NCBI RefSeq assembly: GCF_042477335.2
Contig: NC_091257.1
Location: 41,138,501 to 41,202,500 of the forward strand
Origin: Ovis canadensis
Taxonomy: Eukaryota > Chordata > Mammalia > Artiodactyla > Bovidae
DNA length: 64,000 nt
Direction: 5' to 3'
Every line of letters starts with the position of its first letter. The first letter of the stretch is position 1. The notes under the pieces were generated by a model. The model saw nothing but the letters and a program-made list of their open reading frames with translations, had not been told where the DNA came from and ran no database searches. Shown here one piece after another: positions 1 through 11,549 of the stretch. The translations under genes and the position numbers were made by a program.

Positions 1-310
1 GCTGCTGTGTCCCTGATGTTCTCTAGACGTTCCCTGAAGCGGGCCTTTGGAGAAGAGCTGTCAGCAAGAGACCTGGGAGAACCCTAGGACTGAGAAACAG
101 AGATGCAGCTGGTGAGCTGGGCAGCACGGGGTACTGGTTGGAGTCTTTGTGGGTCCTGAATCTGGATATAGAACATAAACCTCACACAAGATGGGGCCCA
201 GCTGTAATCTGTCTTCTACTAATCTGGAAGTCCACAACCTTATTGGAAGGCCAGGTACAGACCACCATTCTAACTGTCACTTGTTACTCTCAGTAGGTCA
301 AAAGTAAGTG
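1..310. other. Intergenic, nothing recognised
   Basis: No gene, repeat end or motif is recognised in this stretch. It precedes an antisense Bov-A SINE. Confidence 0.4.
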
Positions 311-439
311 TAAGTAAGTGTTAGTCACTCAGTCGTGCCCGACTTTTTGCAACCCCATGGACTGCAGCCCACCAGGCTCCTCCGTCCATGCGATTTTCCA
401 GGCAAGGATACTGGAGTGGGTTGCCATTTCCTTCTCCAA
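311..439 (-). repeat. Bov-A type SINE monomer
   Basis: It reads as the reverse complement of the Bov-A body: gttagtcactcagtcgtg at the start, then caaccccatggactgcag, and ggagtgggttgccatttcc at the end. There is no tRNA-like head, so it is a Bov-A monomer or truncated Bov-tA. Confidence 0.85.
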
Positions 440-539
440 GAATGTAACTTTATTTAGTGCTTTCTGAGAGTGGCACCAGACCTTGGGAAGATCAACATAA
501 ATAAGTCTTCTGGTTGACAAACCCTTATCAGAAAAAAGG

Positions 540-1157
540 CTGTAAAATCTTAATTGGCCCTTTTGGCTGGAAGATGATGTAAATTACCTAAGACTTGTGT
601 ATACAATTAGGTATGCAGAGAGAAAAGCCTGGTTTTGATAAGAGTCTGGACTGCTAACGCTGCATAACTTTGTGTTACCCATTGATCTCCATGTTTTATC
701 AAAAGTATAAAAGGCCTTCTGAACAATAGAGGACAGAGCCAGTCGCTGGACTGGTTTCCCCCATCTCTCTCTCTCTCCTTTTCTCCCTTTTTCTCACTCT
801 GCTCTTCACTCTAATTTCAGGCTGAATTTCCACCTGGGGCGTGGAGGCTCGCCAAGTCTGCTCACTTGCCCTTGCTGTTAAGACCGCGGGAAAGGGAGCC
901 TAAGGCGAGGCACCCTTAGATATTCAAGCGAGCGCTGGTGGCCCAACGTAGATGGTGCAAATTCCTTGTCTGGAATTTTATTGGTCTTCCGAGTAATCCA
1001 AGCTATTCAGCCCTCTTCCTCCACTTAATTCTCCTACTACACTATTTCCTCCTAATCTAATATTATATTTCTTATATCAATCAATAAATAAGTTTTTCTC
1101 ACGCCAACGCTGTCCACCCTTCGAATTCCCTGGATCCACTGGGGCTGGACCCCGGCA
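540..1157 (+). mobile_element. Solo LTR of a bovid endogenous retrovirus (class II-like)
   Basis: The segment starts TGTAAAATC and ends in ...ccccggCA. It has a promoter-like TATA box (tataaaag, 706-713), a pyrimidine-rich tract after it, and a polyadenylation signal aataaa at 1083-1088, in the order expected for U3-R-U5. No gag, pro, pol or env sequence or second LTR lies nearby, so it is a solo LTR. The terminal inverted dinucleotides fit, but I could not find a clean target-site duplication. Class assignment is from memory of similar bovine LTRs. Confidence 0.6.
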
Positions 1158-1172
1158 AGTGGGTTGTTTTAA

Positions 1173-1499
1173 AAACTAATTTTATTTATTTATTTATTGG
1201 CTGTGCTGAGTCTTCATTGCAGCACAGGCTTGTCTCTAGTTGCAGTGAGCAGAGGCTTCTCTTGAGTTGCCGGTGCAGGCTTCTCATTATGGTGGCTTCT
1301 CTTCTTGTGGAGTATGGGATCTAGGGCATGCGGGCTTCAGTAGATCATGGGCATGTGGCTCCCCAGCTTCAGAGCACAGGCTCAGTAGTTGTGGCACATG
1401 GGCTTAGCAGCTCCTCAGCATGTGGGACCTTCCTGGAGCAGTGATCAAATCTGTGTCTCCTGCAGAGGATTCTTTACCATTGAGCCACCAGGGAAGCCC
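1173..1499 (-). repeat. CHR-type tRNA-Glu SINE, near full length
   Basis: The antisense copy begins in a ttta-rich tail, continues ttggctgtgctgagtcttcattgc, and ends gagccaccagggaagccc, the complement of the tRNA-like head. Near-matching flanks (gtgggttgttttaaa before and tggggtgtttttaaa after) are probably its target-site duplication. Confidence 0.8.
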
Positions 1500-1524
1500 T
1501 GGGGTGTTTTTAAATTAATTAATT

Positions 1525-1640
1525 AATTACGGTTTTTGGCTGCTCTGAGTCTTTATTGCTGCACATGGGTTTTCTGTAGCGAGAGGGGCTACTCTCTAGT
1601 TGCAATGCATGGGCCTCTAATTGTGATGGCTTCTTTTTCT
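1525..1640 (-). repeat. Second, partial CHR-type SINE
   Basis: The motif tttttggctgctctgagtc with the following ctttattgctgcacatggg repeats the body of the preceding SINE in the same orientation, then similarity fades near 1640. The head is missing. Confidence 0.65.
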
Positions 1641-1879
1641 CACTCTGGCTGTTGGGACACAACTGTTTGGAAAGGTTCTCTTTACAGCTTCCTGGTAGAG
1701 CTTTGCTCTGCTTCATGGAGTCTCACGCTAAAGAGGTTTTTCTGTGTAGCTCCCTCTTCTCTCTGCTATTTATGGAAGTTTAGCAGCTTCAGCCTCCATG
1801 AACCCCAGTATCTGACAGCTCAGGTCAGGAGGATACCTGTATCCTGTTTGGGTTCCCCCCTGTCATGACATAGTTGTGA

Positions 1880-2390
1880 AGGACTTCCTGATGGAAACCT
1901 GGGGGAATTGAGTGCTCATATAACTTCTTTCCTGTGTCGGGTATCACAGCCCTGTGCTGTCTGTCAACCGGTAATGGAGTAGGACCCTAGGGGGCCTTTC
2001 CGGGACGACCCCACGCCCATGTCCTCTGTTTCGGCTCCTCTCTGAAATACCTGGATAACAGTATCTGATGCTCTTTTCTTGAGTTACTTTACAGATGCTA
2101 AAACCACCGCCAAATGGACATTAACTGGTTGATGAGCATGAGGTCCTAGACCTACAGATACCTGAGGACTGATAATGTTAACAGCCCACCCTGCACTTGG
2201 CCTTTAGAAATCCTTTGCTGAAACACCTGGGGCAGTTTGGGGCTTTAGAGTGCAAGCCATCCCTTCTCCTTTTATTGGCGCTTTTAAAATATATGCTACA
2301 CTCTCCTTCATCACAACTAATGTCAGTAGATTGGCATTACTGCTCAGGGGCAAGTGGACCCAAGTTTGGTTGGGTAACAAACCAGTACTT
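1880..2390 (+). mobile_element. Possible old ERV1-like LTR fragment
   Basis: The stretch from the tagaaatcctttgctgaaac motif to ggttgggtaacaa resembles the R-U5 end of class I retroviral LTRs from cetartiodactyls: a ctccttcatcac motif followed by a conserved end. Divergence is high and no other viral sequence is visible. The open frames here (for example 2204-2548 on the minus strand) are incidental. Confidence 0.35.
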
Positions 2391-2553
2391 AAAAACACTT
2401 TGTCCAGTCCCCTAGTGGTTTTCAGTGGGTGGGCAGGTTGAGTACTGGTTACTCCATCGTGGAGAAAGCAGAATTCTTTTATCCTTTTTGTTGTGTAGGT
2501 CATGCTATATGACACTAACAATGAAGCCATTTCCCTCCAGTGAGTCATATAGA

Positions 2554-2772
2554 AAGTGAAAAGTGAAAGTGTTAGTCACTCAGTCATGTCCGATTCTTTG
2601 TGACCCCATGGACTGTAGGCTGCCAGGCTCCTTTATCCATGGGATTCTCCAGGCAAGAATGCTGGAGTGGGTAGCCATTCCCTTCTCAAGGTTATCTTCC
2701 TGACCCAGGGATTGAACCTGGGTCTTTTGCATTGTAGACGGAATCTTTACCATCTGAGCCACCAGGGAAGCC
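2554..2772 (-). repeat. Bov-tA SINE with perfect target-site duplication
   Basis: This is a complete antisense Bov-tA, with Bov-A body first and tRNA-Glu-like head ending gagccaccagggaagc. It is flanked by the 13-base duplication tgagtcatataga at 2541-2553 and 2773-2785. Confidence 0.93.
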
Positions 2773-2785
2773 TGAGTCATATAGA

Positions 2786-4208
2786 ACTCGTCCTTTATTA
2801 ATCGGTTGCTGGGAAAATAAAATACTTTTCTCATAGAAACCTCATTATGTATTTTCAAATTTAACAAAGATGTGTGTTCCAGGGCCTAGGATTGTAATCA
2901 CAAATTATAATAGTGAGTTGGTAGGAAAATGCCTGAAGAAGTTAAAATAACTTCCAAATATAACAGGTGACCTACATGCTATTAATCCTCTGCTATAACG
3001 AGGCCCTGCTTCTAAAAGCAGAGCCCAATCATTCCTCTGGAAATGATAATTACTACTTTAAAGTTATGATTACATAAATCTGTCATGGTTCATGATAAAT
3101 TTACTCTTGCAAATTTGTTTTTGACATTAAGGAAAGTTTAGGTTGCCATTTTAAAGAGCTTTAGAGATAATTTTACTATAGGCCTTAAGATGGATGCTGT
3201 CCAATTAGATCCACAAATCCTGTGCTAAGTAAAACTATTTCATGCCAGATATACTGCAGAGCCTTTTATAATTATATGGAAGGTATAATATATTAGTTTA
3301 ATAACATTTAATTATGGAAATTTAAGGTATGTTAGAATTCAACATGGAGTTTTTGTTGGGTTTTGTTTTTATTTGTGTTTTGTTTTGTTTACTATTCAAA
3401 GTGTTTTTAAACAGCTGTTTATGCCTTACTCAAGGAATGGAAGGTGTTGGCTCTTATGTACAAGAAACAACTGTGTAGAATGTTTAGATAAGTAGCAAAA
3501 AGGTTGGCCTTTTGGTCTCTCCTCTACTTTTCTTATCTTGGGATGACAGCTCAGAAAAATCCATTGGGTAAATGTACACGGGACGGTGCTGTTTCTAGAC
3601 ACAATTTTTGGATTGGCCAAGCCCTATAAAAACAGGCTTGAGAAGAAAAAGGGAGGCCAGCCAGTAGAAAGAGTTGGGCATCCAAAGCCTAAGGGAACAG
3701 GTACTCTGTGCCACTGACATGGTGGCGAGGAGGGTGATTCTACACAGGTGAGTAGAAAAGAAACATAGGCAATTCCAAAGCAGAGGGCACTGAGAACTGG
3801 GCGAGCAGGGAGAAGCAGCCTTGAGGGAAATCTCTCAGAGCATCAGGGGAACCCAGCCAGCCAGTCTCTTGGAGCAAGATTAGAAAGAGAAATACAAGCC
3901 TTACTTCTGGAAGGACAATGGTACTAGAATGGGAGGGAACTAAGGTATGAGTTGGCCACAAAAGGACAATTCGGAGTCTCAGAGTTTCAGGCAAGAGCTC
4001 TCCAGACCATTCAGTCTCATATGTAGGTATCTTTGCAGCTTTTTATGAAGCTGAGCCCAAAGGAGGCAGTCATGGGGCAGAGCTGTGGGGGTGGGAGCAG
4101 ACACGGGAAGCAGACACTGGCAGGACCAGACATCCGCAGCCTGCCTGCCGTGTGCTTAAATGTCTCATCTTCAGAAACAGTTTCTTTTTAAAAAGGCAGT
4201 TTTGAGAG
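2786..4208. other. Intergenic, nothing recognised
   Basis: This is AT-rich to mixed sequence without a supportable ORF, splice pair or repeat terminus. Short ORFs on the minus strand (3426-3620, 3740-3994) have no recognisable domain. Confidence 0.4.
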
Positions 4209-4412
4209 CAGTGGTCCATCCCCAACCTTTTTAACACCAGGGGCCAGTTTCATGGAAGATAATTTTTCCATGAATGAAGGGTCGAGGGTGCGGAGGATGA
4301 TTTCAGGATTATTCAAGTGTACTGCATTTATTGTGCACTTTATTTCTATTATTATTACATCAGCTCCATCTCAGATCATCAGGCACTAGATTCCAGACAT
4401 TGGGGACCTCTG
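4209..4412. mobile_element. MER1-type hAT DNA transposon remnant
   Basis: It begins cagtggtcc...ccccaacctttttaacaccag and ends ttggggacctctg, so its ends are inverted hAT-type termini. The interior (gtgcactttatttctattattatta) matches my memory of MER1. The 8-base flanks tttgagag and ttttagag differ at one position, consistent with a hAT duplication. Confidence 0.65.
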
Positions 4413-4679
4413 TTTTAGAGGATCTCTTAGAATAAAATATATTACTAGAGAGGTAACACTTTAAATCCCTAAGAGACTGGTCCATAGCATGTATTAATTC
4501 ATTAATTAACTGTTAGCTTCAAACAGAGAGAGTAAGGTCCTGAGAGAATGAAATTCAGACAAGAGACTTAGAGGAGCTGAAGGAAATAGAGTTCCAGAGT
4601 AGGTAATGTAACACATATTGCTGATGAGTGGGAAATTTGTGCTTCATGTCTCTCATTTCAGATTTGCCCTCTAACCAAT

Positions 4680-4890
4680 GCACACTGAGAATTCACTATG
4701 TGCCCCGCACTTCTAAATCCCTTTATGTATATTATTTTGTTTGATTTTCTACCATATGGGTATGTTTACCATTTTCATTTTAGAAATAGAAAACCTGAGG
4801 CTCAAAACATTTCCCACGATCACACAGCTAGTAAATTTCAAAATGGGGATTCACACTCATCTATGTCTGGTGACCCAAACAGTCCTACAG
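4680..4890 (-). repeat. MIR SINE
   Basis: It contains the reverse complement of the MIR core: attttagaaatagaaaacctgaggctc, then acacagctagtaaatttc. This is an ancient mammalian SINE. Confidence 0.75.
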
Positions 4891-4929
4891 GAGAGTCTTT
4901 TAAAGGTTCAGGTGAGAGGTTTTGATGGT

Positions 4930-5420
4930 TTCACCAGGAAAAGTGTCATTGGAAATGTGGGATAGGAACTGGGTTTCAAAGTGGAAGAAATTTTTCTCTA
5001 CCCATTAGGATCTTCTAGTTGGTCTAAGAATTAAATGGACATAGATAAACAGGAGAAAATTAAGATAAAAAGTTGAATAATATGTATACACAAGAGAGAT
5101 GCAGAAAAACTGAGCAACTCACTGAAGTGGCTAAAACCCTTGCCTTAATTATCATCATCAGCTAAGACAAAAGAGGATGTTGAGTGTAGTGACTTGGTTC
5201 TTCAAAGGGGAGGAAAAGCAACTGACATGGAGACAGAAAAGCAAAAGTTTGGTAAATAAATGTTTGTTGGGCCAAACAGACAATGGGACACAGAGAGGAA
5301 TTTTAACCAACATTCTTTGCTGGGCTCTTCACTGTCCCCACACCTTGTTCATACTATAATGCTCCATGGTGACAGCTCCCTACCTGGCATAGGTTTTCTG
5401 TTAAAATTTTTTTTGGCAGC
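4930..5420. other. Unassigned, possibly decayed LTR sequence
   Basis: The stretch around 4990-5170 has the feel of an old LTR relic that continues after the BovB insertion at 5423-5722, but I could not assign a family. No gene is evident. Confidence 0.25.
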
Positions 5421-5422
5421 TA

Positions 5423-5722
5423 GTTCAGTTCAGTTCAGTTCAGTCGCTCAGTCATGTCCGACTCTTTGCGACCCCATGAATCACAGCACGCCAGGCCTCT
5501 CTGTCCATCACCAACTCCCGGAGTTCACTCATACTCACGCCCATTGAGTCAGTGATGCCATCCAGACATCTCATCCTCTGTCGTCCCCTTGTTCCTCCTG
5601 CCCCCAATCCCTCCCAGCATCAGAGTCTTTTCCAATGAGTCAACTCTTCACATGAGGTGGCCAAAGTACTGGAGTTTCAGCTTTAGCATCATTCCTTCCA
5701 AAGAAATCCGAGGGCTGATCTA
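5423..5722 (-). mobile_element. BovB LINE 3' end, 5' truncated
   Basis: It begins with the characteristic antisense end (cagttcagttcagttcagtc), followed by the conserved BovB 3' region including ccatccagacatctcatcctc, and stops after gaaatccgagggctgat. Confidence 0.93.
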
Positions 5723-5879
5723 AGGGGGAGGTAAAAAGAAAGACTTCCTGTGTCTTCTGTTTCTTAAAGATAATCAACCTAAATTAATGCTCATGTGGAT
5801 AAAACACATTTTATGGTGGCAAATTTTACTCCCATACAGGGGTAAAAAATAAACATCAGAGAGAACAAATCAATAGTTA

Positions 5880-6030
5880 GCCTCTATTTGTGGAATGCCA
5901 CCATTGTCATAGATGGTACCAGGAATACTGTCATGAGAAACCAGACATGACTCAGACTTCATGGGGCTGATAACCTAGCAGGGAAAAGATGTTCAATCAA
6001 GAGTGATGAATAACTGTAAATAAGTATCAG
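5880..6030 (-). repeat. Possible L2 3' end
   Basis: The pattern of atggtaccaggaatactgtca followed by ttcatggggctgataacctag resembles the antisense L2 3' end, but it is degenerate. Sequence from 6030 to 6530 shows nothing else. Confidence 0.35.
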
Positions 6031-6529
6031 CTCCATAAAGGGTTGAAAACAGAGGTACCAGGTGGTGGCTGCCATCAACAAAAATGGACACTCCTGTTTT
6101 GGTAACCAGAATTTAAGCAAAAAGAGGGGATGAAAAATGATTCTTAAGGTGAGAGAAGATGGACATAGGAAAATCAGGAAGAAGAATAGTCCAGTTGGAA
6201 ATTAATGACAAGATGGGTTTACAACATGATGAGTGTAAGGTGAACTTGAGACACCCAGGAATTGTCCACCAAACAACTGGAGATAAGGTTTGTGCCAGAA
6301 GCAAGGGCAAGAGACCTTGTCATGAGCCCCAGGGAAATGCTTTGTACACAACTAAGCTGGACACCATGAAGGAAGAGGTTCAAGCGTCTCTGGGGTGTGA
6401 TCTTCAATGTCTAGACCTGCCCTTGTGGCAGAGGAGGGGAGGGATCAGTCAGGACGGGTAAACAAAGCTGCAGGTCTCTGAACTTTGCAAGCATCTCTTT
6501 AAAAGCCATAGTCTCTCTTCTAAGTAATG

Positions 6530-6730
6530 ATAGCTAACAGCACTTCCTGCTCATTCTGCGCCTGGATGGCCCTTAATTTAGTCTTGCTAACAGGAAGAAA
6601 GGACTGTTATTATTAAACCCCTGTAAACACCGAGAAAATTGAGGCCCAGGGAGGGTAAGTAACTTCCTGAGCTCCATCACTCTAAACGCTTTATCCTAGA
6701 TTCAAACTCAGGCTGGGCTTTTAACCACAA
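6530..6730 (-). repeat. MIR SINE
   Basis: Antisense MIR core is recognisable: aaaattgaggcccagggagg, then gtaagtaacttcctgagctc. Confidence 0.65.
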
Positions 6731-7229
6731 CAACAGACCCAGTGGACAAGGAACAAAAGAACTTTTGCTTCCTTTAAGTCCTGGTGTAAAGAGGAGAGAA
6801 CGAAGTTCCTTATTTCCCCTTGTATAATTTTATAGCCCAATGCTATTAGCAGGGAACTGATACTAGCCTATATCTCTAAGTCCTAAGTGTTTAAAATCTA
6901 TTTCATCAGGTTCTGAATTTTGTCTCCTTGTGTCACAGCTGATGTTTTCACAGGATCAAGATAACAGACGCTCCATCCGTTAGTTGTACTAACCTCCTCT
7001 TTGTGACTGCTCTCATAACAGCTTTGAAGATGCGGAGGAAGGAGATCAGAATGCCAAAGTAACATCAGAGGATATCTAATACTGGAAAAATTGTCTTATC
7101 AAGAAACTTCCAAAAGAGCCTCTAAAGCCTATGGGAAGTTGAGCCAGGATAACCAAATACCGCAAGAAGAATTGTCTTTCTCCTTAGCGCTTGCTAAAAA
7201 TGAAAAGCAACCATGGGAAAATTTCCTGA

Positions 7230-7370
7230 ACTCTGTAACCTCTATTCCCTCATCTGTTTAATAAAGCTAATTTGAAGGTCCCTCTTGTGCGGATTTAATG
7301 AGATAACACTTATATGCTCTCTGCACAGTATATGATGCTGAGCAAGGACCGAATAAATGTTTGCCTTAAA
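7230..7370 (+). repeat. MIR SINE 3' part
   Basis: The sense MIR 3' half reads ccctcatctgtttaataaagc, then ggatttaatgagataacac, then gaataaatgtttgcct. Confidence 0.6.
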
Positions 7371-7493
7371 AAAAAATGAGACACTATATATGAAAGTACT
7401 TTATAAGCTCAAGCACTATATGACTGTGATATTTCTTAGATGAAGCAAAAGAGAAAATTGACTCAGTAGTATATTGTGAATACATACGCACCT

Positions 7494-7870
7494 CAGTTCA
7501 GTTCAGTTGCTAAGTCATGTCCAACTCTTTTCTACCCCATGAACTGCAGCATGCCAGGCCTCCCTGTCCACTACCAACACCTGGAGCTTGCTCAAACTTA
7601 TGTCCATCGAGTTGGTGATGCCATCCAACCACCTCATTCTCTATCATCCCCTTCTCTTTCTGCCTTCAATCTTTCCCAGCATCAGGGTTTTTCCAGTGAG
7701 TCAGTTCTTCACATCAAGTGGCCAAAGTATTGGATCTTCAGCTTCAGCATCAGTCCTTCCAATGAATATTCAGGATTGATTTCCTTTAGGATTGACTGGT
7801 TTGATCTCTTTGCAGTCCAAGGGACTCTCAAGAGTTTTCTCCAACACCACAGTTCAAAATCATCAATTGT
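7494..7870 (-). mobile_element. BovB LINE 3' end, diverged copy
   Basis: The cagttcagttcagttgctaag end is followed by the conserved 3' region with several substitutions and indels. It is older than the copies at 12.4 and 53.4 kb. Confidence 0.9.
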
Positions 7871-7919
7871 TTTGATACAGACATCTATGAAGATCCATTT
7901 CAAACTGAAATATTGATTA

Positions 7920-8500
7920 CTGTTTTGCTTTAAGGATCTTATTTGCTATGCTTAACATAACATTATCTAAAAGTTACTAAGTATTTTCTGAGCAACCAAA
8001 TAATAGGAGTTGCACCTTTTCAGAACTGAATAATAAAAGTTGTACCTTTGAAAACAATATGAAACATTTAAGCACCAATGACCTAGTGTTCTCATCTGGC
8101 TTTGTGGCTTGTTATCTTCCAACATCAATGTTTCCATTGTCACTCTGCTGTTTCAGGTAACAATGCTTTCTGGATACTTGCCTGATAGCCATTTAAGAGA
8201 TTAGGGGCTTTTTTTCTTCTTCTTAGTCTACCACTGTGTTGATTCCCAGCTATACAGTTACCATTTATAAATCAGTGGAGCAAGAAATTAAGGACACACT
8301 GGCAGCCCTGCCGGTGGAATACCAACATCAGTAAAGGTACAGGATGGCTTAGCTTATTGCCAACTATACATCTGATTAAAACACTCTTCCTCCTCAAAAA
8401 AAGCACAATTACCTTAATCATCAGGAATAAACAAGACACAGTAATAATTAGACTAGGAAATGATTAAATAAATTTCTCAGATTTTATAATATAAAAATGA
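7920..8500. other. Intergenic, nothing recognised
   Basis: AT-rich sequence with no supportable gene, RNA or repeat terminus. Confidence 0.35.
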
Positions 8501-8506
8501 AGACCT

Positions 8507-8630
8507 GGGACTTCCCTGGTGGTCCACTGATTAAGACTCTGAGTTCCCAATGCAAGGGGCACAAGTTTCACTCCTGACTGGGGAGCTAAGATTCCATACA
8601 CTGCATAGCATGGCCAAAAAAATAAAAGCA
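8507..8630 (+). repeat. CHR-type SINE
   Basis: The tRNA-like head gacttccctggtggtccact is followed by ttaagactctgagttcccaatgc, and the element ends in an a-rich tail near 8630. Confidence 0.8.
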
Positions 8631-8777
8631 AATACATTCTAATAAAAATTAACTTAAAAACAAAGACTTGATTTTAATGCTTTGCATTCATCATTTTTAT
8701 TCTTACACAAACCCAAATTTTAACTTCCACACTATCCACGGTTGTTCCCTAGGTTTGCTTGGAAGTGCAAATGGTTT

Positions 8778-9160
8778 TGTGTCAGTTTAGTTGCTCAATC
8801 GTGTCGGACTCTTCATGACCCCATGGACTGCAGTATGCCAGGCTTCCCTGTCCATCATCAACTCCAGAGCTTGCTCAAATTCATGTCCAGAGTCGGTGAT
8901 GTCATCCAACCATCTCATCCTATGTCGGTCCCTTCTCGGCCTGCCTTCTATCTTTCCCAGCATCCCAGTCTTTTCCAGTGAGTCAGTTCTTCCCATCAGT
9001 TGGCCAAGACAGGTTCAGGACCCTCAAGAGTCTTTAACACCACAGTTCAAAAGCATCAGTTCTTCAGTGCTCAGCTTTCTTGATAGTCTCACAACCATAC
9101 ATGACTATGGAAAAACTATAGCTTTGACTAGACAGACTTTGTCAGCAAAGTAAGGCCTCT
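8778..9160 (-). mobile_element. BovB LINE 3' end, diverged
   Basis: It starts tcagtttagttgctcaatcg and follows the BovB 3' region, with an internal deletion near 9010, into the C-terminal coding part (tagacagactttgtcagcaa). Confidence 0.88.
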
Positions 9161-9165
9161 GCTTT

Positions 9166-9590
9166 TTAATATGTTGTTTAGGTTTGTGCCAATAATACTT
9201 CATAAATAGGAAGTGAAAGAAGGAAGTAGACAATTGATGGATATTACTATAACTGAGTGAGCTGTCTTTGCCTTTGTGTGGAAGGATCAAAACCCACCTT
9301 CCCTGTTATATTTTCATTTTCCTGTAGATGCTCTGGTGAATTGTCTGGTTAGGAAGGAGCTGCAGCATGCCTGAATTCTGCCAGTGTGTTGCAATTGGTG
9401 CCCGTGGTCTCCTCTCAAGAATCTAGGGCAAGCAAAGGAAATCGCACATGTTTAACAAAATCTGGAATATGTCAGAGTCTTCAAACTCCAGATAGTTCCT
9501 TCAGTCATTTCACAGTACTTCCTGGAAGCCACAAAATATTAGTCTGTGGGCATGCAAGGTTCCTGGTGTAGAGAAATTTACCTTAACAGA
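9166..9590. other. Intergenic, nothing recognised
   Basis: No domain, splice signal or repeat terminus is recognised. A 61-codon ORF at 9386-9571 has no recognisable feature. Confidence 0.35.
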
Positions 9591-9596
9591 CATTAA

Positions 9597-9722
9597 AATA
9601 TAATACATCAACATGAATCCACCACGGGTATTCATGTTGATGTATGGCAAAACCAATACAATATTGTAAAGTAATTAGCCTCCAATTAAAATAAATAAAT
9701 TTATAAAATATATATATATATT
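9597..9722 (+). mobile_element. Minimal L1 3' end insertion
   Basis: The stretch tggcaaaaccaatacaatat followed by tgtaaagtaattagcctccaa and an aaataaataaa tail matches the terminal 3' UTR of bovine L1 families. It opens with a perfect 16-base inverted repeat (9603-9618 / 9630-9645). Only the last 100 or so bases are present. Confidence 0.6.
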
Positions 9723-9861
9723 ATAATACTATGATACAGTAGTGAAAATTGAATGACTGGGACAAAAGAACCAGCAGAACAGAATGGACATCCCTGAAGC
9801 CCTAATATAAAAAGTGTGAAAATTTATATTTGAAAATAGAATAGTACACATGAGGAAAATG

Positions 9862-10042
9862 AAAGTGAAAGTAGCTCAGGCATGTTCAACTCTTTGTGAT
9901 CTCATGGGCTATACAGTCTGAATTCTCCAGGCCGGAATATTGAAGTGGGTAGTGTTTCCCTTCTCCAGCAGATCTTCCCAACCCAGGGGTTGAACCCAAG
10001 TCCCCTGCATTGCAGGCGGATTCTTTACCAGCTGAGCCACAG
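9862..10042 (-). repeat. Bov-tA SINE
   Basis: Antisense Bov-A body (gaaagtgaaagtagctcagg), then the head complement, ending accagctgagccac. Confidence 0.9.
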
Positions 10043-10049
10043 TATTATT

Positions 10050-10635
10050 TCATGAATTAGGCTGGAGATTGATTAATTACTTCAAACCAGAAACAGGCAA
10101 GACCTTCAGTTTATATTCCAAGTAAATTCCAGTTGAGGAGCTAAACATAAGAAAGAAATCCATTAGAAAGCCAGAAGAAGACACAAATAAATAATAGTTT
10201 GATGGGCAAGGATTTCATGACATAAAAATAATAGAAGACAGTATACATTTTTAAATAATAATATTAGACTGCATACAAATATAAAAACTCTAATGTCTTC
10301 AATATTAAGAAGCATAAAGACAAATATTGATGTGAATGTATCAATATTTGTATCTGTAATTTCCTTCCTCTGGTTTTGTTTACTAGGAGGTCCTGGGAGC
10401 AGTGATACCACAAATGCAATGTACACAGCTGGTAAGCAGACTTGATTTCTAAGTTCCAAACTTTGATTAAAAAAACCAGGACTCTTTAGAGAAATGGCTG
10501 GTTCCAGGGCTGGAGTGGGAAAGTACAAAATGGACCTAGATCAGTTTATTGTGCCAGAAACTAAGGAAATACTCAAAGAATATTGGGATTAAATAAAAAA
10601 AAAAAAAAAGGAGCTCCTTCTAGCCAAATCTGCAG
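10050..10635. other. Intergenic, nothing recognised
   Basis: AT-rich sequence with a poly-A run near 10594-10608. The 121-codon minus-strand ORF at 10163-10528 shows no domain and is probably chance. Confidence 0.35.
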
Positions 10636-10639
10636 TGAT

Positions 10640-11275
10640 TTGAGCATTATAATACATGATAGCAATATTTAGTTTATAACCCAACATATAAAATAGGAAC
10701 CCATGAGTCTATATTGATTTAAATTAGTAGTGAATCAACTGAAAGCCTGAGATGAAAAATTCTCTCCCTCAAAATTACTTATTACTGGCAAAGGGAGAAG
10801 GAGTAATTTTACAGAGAAGAATCCTGACTGATACCACCTTAAATACCACCTTAGTCAAATATTTAAAGTGAACATGACCAATAGGGGGATAAAGCTAAGC
10901 AGCATCCCATCTGATAAGATGTGATAAGAACACAGTATCTCGTCTGTGATATTCCTGATAAAGCTGTATAACCGGAATCTAATCATAAGGAAACATCAGC
11001 AGTGCCACAAGATGTACAGCATGATAAATATGATTAACACTGCTGTAGGTTACATATGAAAGTTACTAGGAGTAATTTCTAAGAGTTCTCATCACAAGGA
11101 AAATTTTTTCCTATTTCTTTAATTTTGTATCTATATGAGATGAGGGATGCTCAGTAAACTGAAACTGTGGTCATAATTTCATGATGTATATAAATCAGTC
11201 ATTAGGCTGCACACCTTAAACTTATACAGTGCTATGTGTCAATTATATCTCAATAAAACTGGAAAGAAAAACATT
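10640..11275 (+). mobile_element. L1 3' end (older mammalian subfamily)
   Basis: The terminus cacaccttaaacttatacag followed by tcaattatatctcaataaaac and an a-rich tail matches old L1 3' UTRs. The upstream boundary is uncertain. Confidence 0.55.
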
Positions 11276-11325
11276 TAAAAACAAACTCATGAGGGACATT
11301 CCACAAAATAATTGACCTGTAATTG

Positions 11326-11522
11326 GGGCTCAATGATAAAGAATCCATTGCCAATGTAGGAGACACAGGTTCAGTCCCTGGGTCAGGAGGATTCCCTGGT
11401 GAAGGAAATGGCAACCTGTTGCAGTATTCTTGCCTGGGAAATCCCATGGATGGAAGAGCCTGGCAGGTTATGGTCCATGAAGTCGCAAAGAGTCAGACAC
11501 GAGTCAGCAACTAAACAACAAC
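11326..11522 (+). repeat. Bov-tA SINE
   Basis: Sense copy: head ggggctcaatgataaagaat, body with gcagtattcttgcctggg, end gagtcagcaactaa. Confidence 0.88.
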
Positions 11523-11549
11523 GCTGCTGTTCTATATTTAAGGAGACTA

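Noticed and set aside
2204-2548. 114-codon minus-strand ORF.
   Set aside because: It overlaps a probable LTR relic and has no recognisable protein features.
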